Assembly (NCBI GenBank): GCA_016931955.1
Contig: JAFGDV010000023.1
Coordinates: 1 to 37,879 of the forward strand
Reading direction: 5' to 3'
DNA from: Candidatus Altarchaeota archaeon
Lineage (GTDB): Archaea; Altiarchaeota; Altiarchaeia; IMC4; QMZM01
DNA: 37,879 nt
Both the position numbers and the translations under genes were made by a program. Under the pieces are notes generated by a model. It ran no database searches, was not told the origin of the DNA, and saw nothing but the letters and a program-made list of their open reading frames with translations. Below are positions 14,121 to 22,303 of the stretch, one piece after another; position 1 is the first letter of the stretch; every line of letters starts with the position of its first letter.

Positions 14121-14681
14121 TTATCGGCGTACAACCTTAAGAAGATCAGCGTTCGTGATAATGCCTTTGATGTCGCCCCCCTCCATGACAAGGATTGCTG
14201 TATTGTGTTCCAGGAGCTTGGAGAGTGTTGTCAATGATGTGGTGTTGTTCACGATGGGGAATGGGTGTTCCATGAAGTCTGCGACGTTTCTGTGGGAGAA
14301 GTCTTTCATGTTCGCTCCCTTCCCTATTTCGTTGAGTATTCTCTTCTCTGAGATGGAACCTGCGACCTTTTTTTTGTTGAATACTGGAATCTGTGATACC
14401 TTGAATCTGCTCATGATCCTTACGGTGTCTTCCATGGAGTCTGTTAATTGGACGCCGACGACCTTTGATGTCATCAGTTCTTTAGCGGTTATCTCTCTTT
14501 TCTTTAGCTCGTCCAGTGCCTTGCAGATGCGCTCCACCTTTGAGTATCTTGGGTCAACGGTTCCGGCTTCGAGTCTTGCGATGAGTGACTGGCTTACGCT
14601 GGCCTTCTCAGCCAGCTCGGACTGCGTTATACCTAAATCCTTGCGCAGCCGTTTTATCTCCGTTAGACCTAAGAGCCTCAT
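14121..14681 (-). CDS. HTH (XRE) regulator with paired CBS domains
   Basis: A 186-residue protein. The N-terminal helix-turn-helix (residues 5-60) reads LGITQSELAEKASVSQSLIA; two CBS domains follow (about 66-122 and 128-186). CBS pairs usually bind adenine nucleotides or S-adenosylmethionine, so this is a metabolite-sensing DNA-binding protein. Its start codon lies two bases from an 18-base imperfect palindrome and faces the homocysteine operon, which also carries CBS domains. Control of itself, leuC and the homocysteine genes in response to an adenosyl ligand is a fair inference. Confidence 0.85.
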   Translation of the reverse strand: MRLLGLTEIKRLRKDLGITQSELAEKASVSQSLIARLEAGTVDPRYSKVERICKALDELKKREITAKELMTSKVVGVQLTDSMEDTVRIMSRFKVSQIPVFNKKKVAGSISEKRILNEIGKGANMKDFSHRNVADFMEHPFPIVNNTTSLTTLSKLLEHNTAILVMEGGDIKGIITNADLLKVVRR

Positions 14682-14682
14682 T

Positions 14683-14700
14683 TTATGCGTATATGCATAA
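14683..14700. promoter_or_regulatory. Palindromic operator between regulator and homocysteine operon
   Basis: TTATGCGTATATGCATAA is palindromic at 16 of 18 positions, with perfect six-base arms TTATGC and GCATAA. It sits two bases before the regulator's ATG and about 50 bases before the DUF39 start. A TATA-like TATTTATATATG (about 14715-14726) stands between it and the DUF39 start, at leaderless spacing. It is probably bound by the HTH-CBS protein. Confidence 0.6.
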
Positions 14701-14749
14701 TCTTAGGTATTTGATATTTATATATGAATATTCAATAACTAAGACATTC

Positions 14750-16261
14750 ATGAAAACTATAAAGCAGATAAACGAAAAAATACGGAAAGGCGAAGCGGTA
14801 GTCGTCAGGGCTGATGAGATGCCCGAGATCTATGAAGAAAACCCAAGAAAGGCAGCCAAAGAAGTGGACGTAGTCACCACAGGCACATTTGGTGTAATGT
14901 GCTCTTCAGGGGCATTCCTCAACTTCGGCCACTCTGATCCACCTATAAAGATGCAGAAGGTCTGGTTGAATGAGGTGGAGGCCTACACTGGAATCGCGGC
15001 AGTGGATGCGTATATAGGCGCCACAGAACTCAGCATGGACAAAGGCCTAGAATACGGCGGAGGCCACGTTATCGAAGACCTGGTGTCCAGAAAAGAGGTA
15101 GACCTCAGGGCGACATCATATGGCTCCGATTGTTATCCCCGGAAAAAGATCGAAACAACCCTGACAATAGATGATCTGAGCCAGGCAGTGATGGTCAACC
15201 CAAGAAACTGCTATCAAAGATACAAGGCCGCAATAAATTCCACGAACACCATACTCCACACATACATGGGCACGCTGCTCCCCGACAAGAGGAATGTCAA
15301 CTTTGCAGGCACTGGCGAGATAAGTCCTCTGGCGAATGACCCTAACCTGGAAGTAGTCGGCGTCGGAACAAGGATATTCCTATGCGGGGCCCAAGGCATC
15401 ATACTAGGGGAAGGAACCCAGAGCTCTCCCCCGACCGGTTATGCGACCATACGCACTCAAGGAAACCTGAAGGAGATGTCTAAGGAGTTCCTAGCCGGTG
15501 CGTCGATTCTGGGGTATGGAGCGTCGCTCTTTATTGGCATTGGAATACCGATACCGATCCTGGATGAGCGAATAGCCCGGAATACTGCCGTAAGAAACGA
15601 GGACATAAGGGTGGACGTGCTGGACTTTGGTGTCCCCAAGAGGGACAGGCCCGTAGTAGGCCAGGTAAGCTATGCTGAGCTATTCTCCGGTAGGATTGAG
15701 ATAGACGGTAAAAAAGTTAAGACGAGCCCGTTGTCGAGCCTTAAGAAATCCCTCGAGATAATGGACACACTAAAGGGGTGGATTCAGGGTAAGGAGTTCT
15801 TCCTTTCAGAGACGATCCAGCCCCTGCCGAAGGACTCCATCTCTAAGCCGATGAAGCAGAGGAAGATGGTGCCTTTTGTTGGAGAAATCATGACCAAGAG
15901 GGTGATAACAGCTCATCCGGAAGACTCTATTGACTCCGTAGCAGAAACCCTCGTCAGGAAGGAGATAGATCAGATTCCTATAGTGGACGCAGAGAGAAAA
16001 CTTGTTGGGATAGTGACCTCCTGGGACATAACAAAGGCGGTTGCACTGAAAAAGAAGAAGCTGGGGGATATAATGACGAGGAACGTGATAAACTCAAGGC
16101 AGGATGAATACATAGATGCTGTCAGCCGCAGGTTTGAGAAATACAAGATACACTCCACTCCAGTAGTCAACGACAAAAAGGAGCTGGTAGGCATAATCAC
16201 GATGGCTGACATACTACACAGCGGCGTCACTAACAAGCTTCGTAGCAAGACGAAAAAATGA
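14750..16261 (+). CDS. Homocysteine biosynthesis protein, DUF39 plus CBS pair
   Basis: Taking the ATG at 14750, about 28 bases after a TATA-like box, gives 503 residues. The long DUF39 (COG1900) domain fills residues 1-370. It contains conserved Cys51 in FGVMCSSGAFLNFG and Cys128 in YGSDCYPRKK, and Gly-rich stretches such as YIGATELS. Two CBS domains follow from about 379 to the end. In Methanosarcina the homologue MA1821, acting with the NIL-ferredoxin MA1822, makes homocysteine from aspartate semialdehyde and sulfide. The stop overlaps the next gene (ATGA). The CBS pair may sense an adenosyl ligand and tune the reaction. An upstream extension to 14585 runs through the regulator on the other strand and is not credible. 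Confidence 0.9.
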   Translation: MKTIKQINEKIRKGEAVVVRADEMPEIYEENPRKAAKEVDVVTTGTFGVMCSSGAFLNFGHSDPPIKMQKVWLNEVEAYTGIAAVDAYIGATELSMDKGLEYGGGHVIEDLVSRKEVDLRATSYGSDCYPRKKIETTLTIDDLSQAVMVNPRNCYQRYKAAINSTNTILHTYMGTLLPDKRNVNFAGTGEISPLANDPNLEVVGVGTRIFLCGAQGIILGEGTQSSPPTGYATIRTQGNLKEMSKEFLAGASILGYGASLFIGIGIPIPILDERIARNTAVRNEDIRVDVLDFGVPKRDRPVVGQVSYAELFSGRIEIDGKKVKTSPLSSLKKSLEIMDTLKGWIQGKEFFLSETIQPLPKDSISKPMKQRKMVPFVGEIMTKRVITAHPEDSIDSVAETLVRKEIDQIPIVDAERKLVGIVTSWDITKAVALKKKKLGDIMTRNVINSRQDEYIDAVSRRFEKYKIHSTPVVNDKKELVGIITMADILHSGVTNKLRSKTKK

Positions 16262-16656
16262 ACAAATACATGCTGAAGATACCCTCGGAGGTTGTTGATT
16301 CACCCATAATCGCAACCACTGTCTTGGAGACAGAAGTGATGGTCAACATACTGAGGGCGAAGGTGGACTATGACGAGGGCACGATTGTGATAAGCATACT
16401 CGGAGACGCCGAGGAACAGAGGAGGGTCGTGGAAGCGCTCAGGGGGAAGGGGGTGGAGGTAAGTAAGCTCGAGAAAAATATAACAAACGACTTGAAGAAA
16501 TGCGTCAACTGCGGTGCTTGCATAGCTTTATGCCCTACTGACGCGATCTCATTCAACGCAGACCATTCTATCAGGGTGGAAAGTGAAAAATGCATCCGTT
16601 GCGGAGCGTGTGTGGTAGCATGTCCCCTCAGAAGCCTATCTATCCAGGTGATCTGA
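16258..16656 (+). CDS. NIL-domain ferredoxin of homocysteine biosynthesis
   Basis: A 132-residue protein with an N-terminal NIL domain (about 3-75), as found in methionine-uptake ATPases, and a two-cluster ferredoxin. The clusters are bound by Cys82, 85, 88, 92 (CVNCGACIALCP) and Cys112, 115, 118, 122 (CIRCGACVVACP). All eight ligands are present. It is the partner of the DUF39 protein in homocysteine formation (MA1822-type) and probably supplies electrons for sulfur reduction. The genes overlap by four bases, which implies coupled translation. Confidence 0.9.
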   Translation: MNKYMLKIPSEVVDSPIIATTVLETEVMVNILRAKVDYDEGTIVISILGDAEEQRRVVEALRGKGVEVSKLEKNITNDLKKCVNCGACIALCPTDAISFNADHSIRVESEKCIRCGACVVACPLRSLSIQVI

Positions 16657-17336
16657 AAAGATTCGAGCTCAGTTATAAGCAGACTAGCGTTGTTGTTTTC
16701 TCGGATCTTGACATAGCATCGGAAGTCTTGGAATTCCTCGAGGGGAGGTATGATGAGCTTGAAGCCTACTGCCTGAAGGAGCCTCTTTTCCTACTATCGT
16801 ATGACCCCGTGGGGTCGAGAAAGAAATCACCAACCATCGTTGAAATGATGGCAGCCGCCGCAGAAAAAGCCGAGGTTGGCCCAATGGCCGCAGTTGCTGG
16901 TGCTTTCTCTGAGCTAGTTGGCGGGTTCCTGCTGGAAAAGGGGGCGAGGGAGGTATTGGTCGAAAACGGCGGCGACATCTTCATGAAGTCTGAGAGGGAT
17001 AGGATTGTTGGAGTATACGCTGGGGATTCGGTTTTTTCTAATAGGATCGGCTTCAGGGTGAGGCCGGAGCAGACGCCCATGGCAGTCTGCACCAGCTCTT
17101 CCTCAGTCGGTCATTCTGTAAGTCTCGGTGACTCTGACGCGGTTTCCGTTGTTGCGGAATCCTGCCCTCTAGCGGATGCTGCTGCTACGTCCATTGGAAA
17201 TCATGTTAGGGGTGATGAGGGGATAAGCCTTGGGCTGAAGAGGGCGCAGGGGATAAAGGGGATCAAGGGGACGCTCATAATCCAGGGGGGGGAGATGGGT
17301 TTCTGGGGGGAACTGCCTGAGATAGTACCACTATAA
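16620..17336 (+). CDS. UPF0280 (COG2122) protein, sulfide assimilation
   Basis: Starting at the ATG at 16620 (MSPQKPIYPGDLKRFEL) gives 238 residues and a 37-base overlap with the ferredoxin gene. UPF0280 proteins resemble the FAD-transferase ApbE fold. Visible motifs are VGPMAAVAGAFSELVG, VLVENGGDIFM and SCPLADAAATSIGNHV. The homologue MA1715 of Methanosarcina acetivorans was reported to be needed for efficient sulfide use in homocysteine synthesis. The three proteins therefore form a complete set in one operon here, whereas MA1715 lies apart from MA1821-1822 in Methanosarcina. An upstream ATG at 16590 is possible but would overlap more. Confidence 0.85.
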   Translation: MSPQKPIYPGDLKRFELSYKQTSVVVFSDLDIASEVLEFLEGRYDELEAYCLKEPLFLLSYDPVGSRKKSPTIVEMMAAAAEKAEVGPMAAVAGAFSELVGGFLLEKGAREVLVENGGDIFMKSERDRIVGVYAGDSVFSNRIGFRVRPEQTPMAVCTSSSSVGHSVSLGDSDAVSVVAESCPLADAAATSIGNHVRGDEGISLGLKRAQGIKGIKGTLIIQGGEMGFWGELPEIVPL

Positions 17337-17378
17337 CTAATATTTTTCTTTGGTCGTGTAATAATATTAGGATGTAAA

Positions 17379-18731
17379 ATGCATGATCTGGTCATCATCG
17401 GCGGAGGAGGCGCAGGACTTACTGCAGCCATTAAAGCGAAGAAGACGAACATGGATGCAAGGATTACCTTGATAAATAAGGAGAGTGTGTCGTATTCACC
17501 CTGCTCCCTGCCCTTTGTCATCTCAGGGGAAATAGAAGGCCTTGATAGGATATCCCATGATCTGAGGGAGATATGCAAGGAGGATGAAATAACGTGTGTG
17601 ATAGACACAGTAACATCAATAGACGTGAAAAAGAAGGTCGTCAAAGTCGGGAGCGGAAGAGAGTTCCCCTACACCTCACTCATCATTGCGACAGGAAGCC
17701 TTCCATCTATACCCCCTACTCAAGGGATTGATCTGAAGGGGGTATACACCCTTCAGTGGATTGAGGATGCTCAAGCCATTCTTGAGGAATTGAGGGCGGC
17801 GAAGAATGCCGTCGTTATCGGTGGGGGCTCAGTCGGCTTGGAGATGGCGGAGGCATTCATCAAGAGGGGTATTAAGGTCACCATGATCCAAAGATCCGGG
17901 CACGTCTTGAGGAGGTCTCTGGATCCGGAGTTTTCAAAGATGGTCGAAGACGAGCTCATGAGGAATGGAGTGGAGATCCTCTTCAACACCCCTGTGAAGG
18001 AGATCCGGGGGGAAGGGGGCCATGTGAATGCTGTTGTCACACCCAATGGTGAGATACCTGCAGACATCGTCTTGTTTGGCGTCGGAGCCGTGCCCAATGT
18101 TGAACTGGCTAGGAATGCTGGAATAAAGGTCGACGAGGGGGGCATAGATACCGACGACTTGATGCAGACGAATATTGATGACGTGTACGCGGCAGGGGAC
18201 TGCGTGGACTCTATGTCGATCGTTACCGGGAAACTGATGCTCAGCCAACTCGGCACTACTGCGATCAGGCAGGGCACGGTTGCTGGCATGAATGCTGTTG
18301 GGGGCTATGTGACCTTTGAAGGCGTCTTGAATTCGATGGTCTTGAAGCTCTTCGACTTGGAGGTAGGTAGAACAGGTCTTACTGTTAAGGATGCTGAGGC
18401 AGAGGGCATAAAAGTCGTCATAGGAACGGCTGTTGGGAAGACGAAGGCGGAGTACTTTCCAGGCGCAAAAGATGTCAAGATAAAGCTGGTTTTTAATGCT
18501 TTGAATAGAAGATTGATCGGGGCGCAGATAGCTGGCGCAGAAGGTGTTGCAGGGAAGATAGACTTGCTCGCCTTTGCGATAGCCAACAATGCCGAAATAG
18601 TTGATTTGATGAAGCTTAAGTATTGCTATACCCCCCCAATCACTCCATCACATAACCTGATAGTTCTTGCGGCGGAGAACGCATTCAAGAAACTCAGAAG
18701 GTTTATAGAGGTTAGAAAGAGGAGGTTTTAG
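17379..18731 (+). CDS. CoA-disulfide-reductase / NADH-oxidase-like flavoprotein
   Basis: A 450-residue FAD- and NAD(P)H-binding enzyme. The N-terminal FAD motif VIIGGGGAGLTAA, the second nucleotide site VVIGGGSVGLEMAEAF (about 146-161), and the FAD-closing DDVYAAGDC (about 267) are all present. Cys42 in SYSPCSLPF is the redox Cys of the CoA-disulfide-reductase/NADH-oxidase/NADH-dependent polysulfide group. A C-terminal dimerisation domain follows. It starts 42 bases after the homocysteine operon with a separate TATA-like AATATTTTTC, so it may be a separate unit. Reduction of persulfide or CoA disulfide, linking to sulfide supply, is an attractive inference. Which substrate it uses cannot be read from sequence. 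Confidence 0.8.
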   Translation: MHDLVIIGGGGAGLTAAIKAKKTNMDARITLINKESVSYSPCSLPFVISGEIEGLDRISHDLREICKEDEITCVIDTVTSIDVKKKVVKVGSGREFPYTSLIIATGSLPSIPPTQGIDLKGVYTLQWIEDAQAILEELRAAKNAVVIGGGSVGLEMAEAFIKRGIKVTMIQRSGHVLRRSLDPEFSKMVEDELMRNGVEILFNTPVKEIRGEGGHVNAVVTPNGEIPADIVLFGVGAVPNVELARNAGIKVDEGGIDTDDLMQTNIDDVYAAGDCVDSMSIVTGKLMLSQLGTTAIRQGTVAGMNAVGGYVTFEGVLNSMVLKLFDLEVGRTGLTVKDAEAEGIKVVIGTAVGKTKAEYFPGAKDVKIKLVFNALNRRLIGAQIAGAEGVAGKIDLLAFAIANNAEIVDLMKLKYCYTPPITPSHNLIVLAAENAFKKLRRFIEVRKRRF

Positions 18732-18732
18732 G

Positions 18733-19185
18733 TTACTTGACGTTAAGGTAGACGTCGTCTTCTACGTGTCCTCCGCTGTATGTCACAGTAACGTCTACGC
18801 GGTAGGTTCCAGGGTATGTTGCATTAGCCTTCAGGTCGAAGTTGAGTTTCATGCTCTCCCCAGCTCCCAACTCAGCCGCTTTTTCAGTCTCCTGTTCCCG
18901 TTCGTCTCGGAATAATAGGGCGGGGTTCCTCGTCTTAAGCTTGACATATATGTTGAGATCATCTGTTCCCCTGTTTCGCAGATCAACCCAGAGTGTGCTC
19001 TCCCCTGTTAGCTCAACCTCGCCGGGCTCGGTGTAGGCGTTTATACACAACCCATTAGAGCATCTATAATCTGGTGTGAATGGGTTGAAGAAGGATATGG
19101 CCATGAAGATGAATATGACCACAGCTATCATGCTTATGACCACATTCCATCTTATCCTTGATATAAGGTCTTTGACTAGTTTCAA
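18733..19185 (-). CDS. Membrane-anchored extracytoplasmic beta-sandwich protein
   Basis: A 150-residue protein with one N-terminal membrane segment (about WNVVISMIAVVIFIFMAISF, 13-32) and an outer domain with beta-sandwich spacing. STLWVDLRNRGTDDLNIYVKL and YPGTYRVDVTVTYSGG resemble CARDB/archaeal Ig-like folds that bind or space surface partners. Two Cys (residues about 42 and 47) after the membrane helix could pair. It lies tail to tail with the flavoprotein gene. No specific function is known. Confidence 0.7.
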   Translation of the reverse strand: MKLVKDLISRIRWNVVISMIAVVIFIFMAISFFNPFTPDYRCSNGLCINAYTEPGEVELTGESTLWVDLRNRGTDDLNIYVKLKTRNPALLFRDEREQETEKAAELGAGESMKLNFDLKANATYPGTYRVDVTVTYSGGHVEDDVYLNVK

Positions 19186-19223
19186 TTTGATTACTAAATA
19201 TTCTGAAACAGTGTATAAATAAT

Positions 19224-20474
19224 CTAACGATGTATTATGTCTTCTATGACAGATTTTATCTTGTCTAATATGATGTCTTCCCCGTCCACCTTCCTGTCTT
19301 CCATCAGGATCTTTCCGTCACATATGGCCGTATCTATGCATGAGCAGTTTGCGGAATAGACCACGTCTGAGACCCGATTATGTCCTGGAGAAAGCTCAGG
19401 TTTCTTCAAGTCTATGAGTATCATGTCAGCAAGCCCATCTTCTCTGATGTCCCCAATATTGAGTCCAAGGGCTCTGCCCCCGTTCAAGGTCGCCGCCTCT
19501 AGGGCCTCTCCAGCCGGCATAACCGTGGGATCCATTGTAGAGTATTTGTGTATCAATGCAGCGGTCCTCATCTCCTCCAACATATCTAAGTTGTTGTTTG
19601 AGGCGCATCCGTCGGTTCCGATGGATATGATCAATCCAGCTTTTTTCATCTCCTGGTAGGGCATAATACCGGAGGCAAGCTTTAAGTTGGATGTTGGATT
19701 ATGTGATATCCTGACTTTGTGTGATGCGAGGGTCTTGATTTCCTTGGGTGTGAGCCATATGGAGTGCGCAGCTATCAGCCTATCCGAGAGGAAACCGATG
19801 TCTTCCAGGAAAGGAACCGGTCTCTTTCCGTGCATTTTTTTGCAGTCTGTGTTTTCTTTCTCCGTCTCTGCGAGATGGAAGTGTATCAGCAGTTCTTCTT
19901 TGTCTGCTGTCTCCTTAACCCACTGCAGGCTTTCCTTTGACATAGTATATACTGCATGCGGCCCCAATGCAGCCTTTACTCTGTCGTTTTTCATCTCCTT
20001 GACGTAGTCTATGAATTCTAGAGTGTTCTTCTTCATCTGCTCAGCCTGGTCTTCCCTGAATAGGTCGATGTATGATTCTGCTAGGACCGCCCTCAAACCC
20101 ATCTCTTCCGCTGCCTTCGCCGTTCCCTTCATATGCCAGTACATGTCGTTGAAGCACGTGGTCCCCGTCTTTATCATCTCCAAGCATGCTAGTTTAGAGC
20201 CCCAGTAGACGTCTTCCTCTGTTAGTTTAGCCTCAAGCGGCCATATCTTTTCCTGCAGCCACTCATGCAGTCGCATATCGTCCGCGTAACCCCTCAACAA
20301 CGTCATCGCAGAATGAGTGTGCGTGTTAACGAAACCCGGGAAAGCAGCCTTGTCTCTGCCGTCTATGACATGCTCAGCCTCAACTTTCTCCCCGATCTCT
20401 ACAATCCGGTTCCCCTCAATATAGATGTCTGTTTCATTACCACCTAAAAGCACGTCCTTGATCAGTATGCTCAT
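19224..20474 (-). CDS. dadD: 5'-deoxyadenosine / MTA / SAH deaminase
   Basis: A 416-residue metal-dependent amidohydrolase. The metal ligands begin with His52-x-His54 in VNTHTHSAMTLLRGYADDM; the later His of LIHFHLAETEKE and the Asp of SIGTDGCASNNNLDMLEEM complete the site. It matches the MtaD/DadD family, which in Methanocaldococcus jannaschii (MJ1541) deaminates 5'-deoxyadenosine, S-adenosylhomocysteine and methylthioadenosine to inosine forms. Its start overlaps the MTIP stop by four bases, so deaminase and phosphorylase are made together. This relieves product inhibition by SAM by-products. Confidence 0.9.
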   Translation of the reverse strand: MSILIKDVLLGGNETDIYIEGNRIVEIGEKVEAEHVIDGRDKAAFPGFVNTHTHSAMTLLRGYADDMRLHEWLQEKIWPLEAKLTEEDVYWGSKLACLEMIKTGTTCFNDMYWHMKGTAKAAEEMGLRAVLAESYIDLFREDQAEQMKKNTLEFIDYVKEMKNDRVKAALGPHAVYTMSKESLQWVKETADKEELLIHFHLAETEKENTDCKKMHGKRPVPFLEDIGFLSDRLIAAHSIWLTPKEIKTLASHKVRISHNPTSNLKLASGIMPYQEMKKAGLIISIGTDGCASNNNLDMLEEMRTAALIHKYSTMDPTVMPAGEALEAATLNGGRALGLNIGDIREDGLADMILIDLKKPELSPGHNRVSDVVYSANCSCIDTAICDGKILMEDRKVDGEDIILDKIKSVIEDIIHR

Positions 20475-21166
20475 CCCAGCTCCTCTATTGTTGTTTTAAG
20501 CAGTTTCTTGATTCTTTCAGTATTTCTTAGCGCGTCTTTCATGATCTCTTCGAAGTCCAGTTCCTCCTCCCTTATGCCGTGGGCGTAGTTGTCTACTGTG
20601 CAGATGCATGCGTATGGTATATCCAACTCCTTCGCCAGCGTCGCCTCAGAAGCCATCGTCATCCCCACGACGTCGGCGTAATCCTTGAAGAATCTTATCT
20701 CCGCCTTTGTCTCAAGCCGAGGGCCAATGGTCTGCGCATAGACCCCTTTCTCGATTACATCTATACCCGCTTTTCTCGCAGCGTTTATCATCGTCTCCCT
20801 GAGGAATTCATCCAAGCCAGGAGTGATGTGTTTTCTTTCATCATCAAAGAAGCTTTCTATCCCCCAGGGATTCAAGTAGTCGTCTGGTATGAGGATGCTT
20901 CCTGGCTTTATCTCCTTCTTCAGGCTGCCAGAGCAACCTACGCCGATTATTTTTTCGGCTCCGAGATCCCCTAGCGCCATGATGTTGGCTTTGTGGTTTA
21001 TCATGTGTGGCGGGATCTTCCTGTCTCGTCCGTGCCTCGGCAGGAATATAACTTCTTTGTCGACTAATAGGTAGGTTTTCCCATACCTGTTTCCAACAAC
21101 CGTTGGCTTCAAGTCCCCGAAGAAGTCTGCTTCTGAAAGCCCCGTCCCACCTACTACGGCAATCAT
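20471..21166 (-). CDS. 5'-methylthioinosine/methylthioadenosine phosphorylase
   Basis: A 231-residue purine nucleoside phosphorylase of the MTAP/MTIP group. The phosphate site residues PRHGRDRKIPPHMINHKANI, the ligand region QTIGPRLETKAEIRFFKDYA and the start of the ribose site VVGMTMASEATLAKEL all fit. The base-recognition stretch is CTVDNYAHG, with Asp192-Asn193. It lacks the Asp-x-Asp of adenine-type MTAPs, so a 6-oxopurine substrate (methylthioinosine) is favoured. That fits the deaminase gene that overlaps its 3' end, and it resembles MJ0060. The reaction gives hypoxanthine plus a sugar 1-phosphate. Confidence 0.85.
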   Translation of the reverse strand: MIAVVGGTGLSEADFFGDLKPTVVGNRYGKTYLLVDKEVIFLPRHGRDRKIPPHMINHKANIMALGDLGAEKIIGVGCSGSLKKEIKPGSILIPDDYLNPWGIESFFDDERKHITPGLDEFLRETMINAARKAGIDVIEKGVYAQTIGPRLETKAEIRFFKDYADVVGMTMASEATLAKELDIPYACICTVDNYAHGIREEELDFEEIMKDALRNTERIKKLLKTTIEELG

Positions 21167-21198
21167 GTTATTATTTTACCAAAAACATTAATTAAGTG

Positions 21199-21819
21199 AT
21201 GAAAGAATTCAGCTGTGATCTGCGCTCTTGGGATAATATGCGTGCTCTATCGGAGAAGGTTGCAGGAAAGATCATTGAGTTAGGTTACAGGCCTGACGTG
21301 ATCGTCGGCATTCTTCGGGGGGGTCTTGTTCCCGCTATGAACCTCTCCGATCTTCTTGGAATCTATAATATCCTAACTGTCAGAGTAAGGCACTGGGGCG
21401 TAACAGCCACCAAGGATGGGAGGGCAGTTTTGGATGTTCCCTTAAACCAAGACCTCTCAGGCAAGAAGATACTCTTGGTGGATGATCTAACCGATACCGG
21501 AGAAAGCTTTATGGTCTCCTTAGAGCATATCAAGACATTGAATCCAGCAGACGTTAAGACCGCTGCTTTAATCCATAAGTCCTCCTCCTCCATGAAGCCT
21601 GACTTCTACGCCGAAGAGGCCAAGGAATGGAAGTGGATCATCCTCCCTTGGAATCTCACCGAAGACCTCTGTAATCTAGTCAGGAAGGTCATGGGAGAAC
21701 AGAAGGTTAAGGATGTTTCTGGGATAAGGACTGCACTGAAGCAATCATTTGATCTGGCGGTGAGCGATGAGGGCATAGAAAAAATACTGGAGGAACTGAG
21801 GAGGAGGGGTCTTTACTGA
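21199..21819 (+). CDS. Hypoxanthine/guanine phosphoribosyltransferase-like protein (COG2236)
   Basis: A 206-residue type I phosphoribosyltransferase with the PRPP-binding loop ILLVDDLTDTGES (91-103) and the conserved IVGILRGGLVPA (35-46) of COG2236 proteins. It should turn a purine base into its nucleotide. It diverges from the MTIP-DadD operon with only about 32 bases between, so the two units may share a regulatory region. Salvage of the hypoxanthine released by MTIP is the natural role, but the base specificity is inferred. A GTG directly before the ATG is possible as a start. The tail has an extra helix pair. Confidence 0.8.
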   Translation: MKEFSCDLRSWDNMRALSEKVAGKIIELGYRPDVIVGILRGGLVPAMNLSDLLGIYNILTVRVRHWGVTATKDGRAVLDVPLNQDLSGKKILLVDDLTDTGESFMVSLEHIKTLNPADVKTAALIHKSSSSMKPDFYAEEAKEWKWIILPWNLTEDLCNLVRKVMGEQKVKDVSGIRTALKQSFDLAVSDEGIEKILEELRRRGLY

Positions 21820-22271
21820 GTGACCACTTCCAGGTATACCTCAAAATCGCCCTCACCCAGTTCAGGATCCTTAAGCAAGCTATAGGTAAAGTTCTCCCAG
21901 AATCTGCCTGAATCATAGACATGGTCTCTGCGCATTTTTTTGATGGTATCCATTGATCTGCCTGTTTCCTGGAGCCTCCAGTTCAATTCATTCTTGTGTT
22001 CTCTGAGCAGATTCAGCAGGTCCTCTGCTATCAAATCGTCTGCTTCGATCATCTTGCCTTCTGGGTAGAGGACGATGGCATAGCATTCAAGTATCTCTAT
22101 GCCCATTAATTCGTCTATGAGTTTTTCTGTGACTCCGTCTAGGAGCTTGTATTTTAGTGCATGGGGTCTGACTTCTTTTTCCCATCTCTTGATCTGGTGG
22201 TAGTCTTCGAAGCTGTCCAAGTCCTGAACAGGATCCTTCCGGGTGGTCACGAACAGGTGGATTGAGTTCAT
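21813..22271 (-). CDS. Hypothetical soluble protein
   Basis: An unrecognised 152-residue acidic protein without signal or membrane segment. The N-terminal strand NSIHLFVTTRK and the helices that follow resemble a small alpha/beta fold. A conserved-looking patch EVRPHALKYKLLDGVTEKLI and an acidic C-terminal strand EGDFEVYLEVVTQ are visible. Its end overlaps the phosphoribosyltransferase end by seven bases (tail to tail). No functional inference is possible. Confidence 0.65.
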   Translation of the reverse strand: MNSIHLFVTTRKDPVQDLDSFEDYHQIKRWEKEVRPHALKYKLLDGVTEKLIDELMGIEILECYAIVLYPEGKMIEADDLIAEDLLNLLREHKNELNWRLQETGRSMDTIKKMRRDHVYDSGRFWENFTYSLLKDPELGEGDFEVYLEVVTQ

Positions 22272-22303
22272 GTTTAATATCTTATTGATTTACTTATATA
22301 AAC

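Noticed and set aside
14585-14749. N-terminal extension of the DUF39 gene
   Set aside because: It overlaps the HTH-CBS gene on the other strand and the shared promoter; the ATG at 14750 fits the TATA box and family length.
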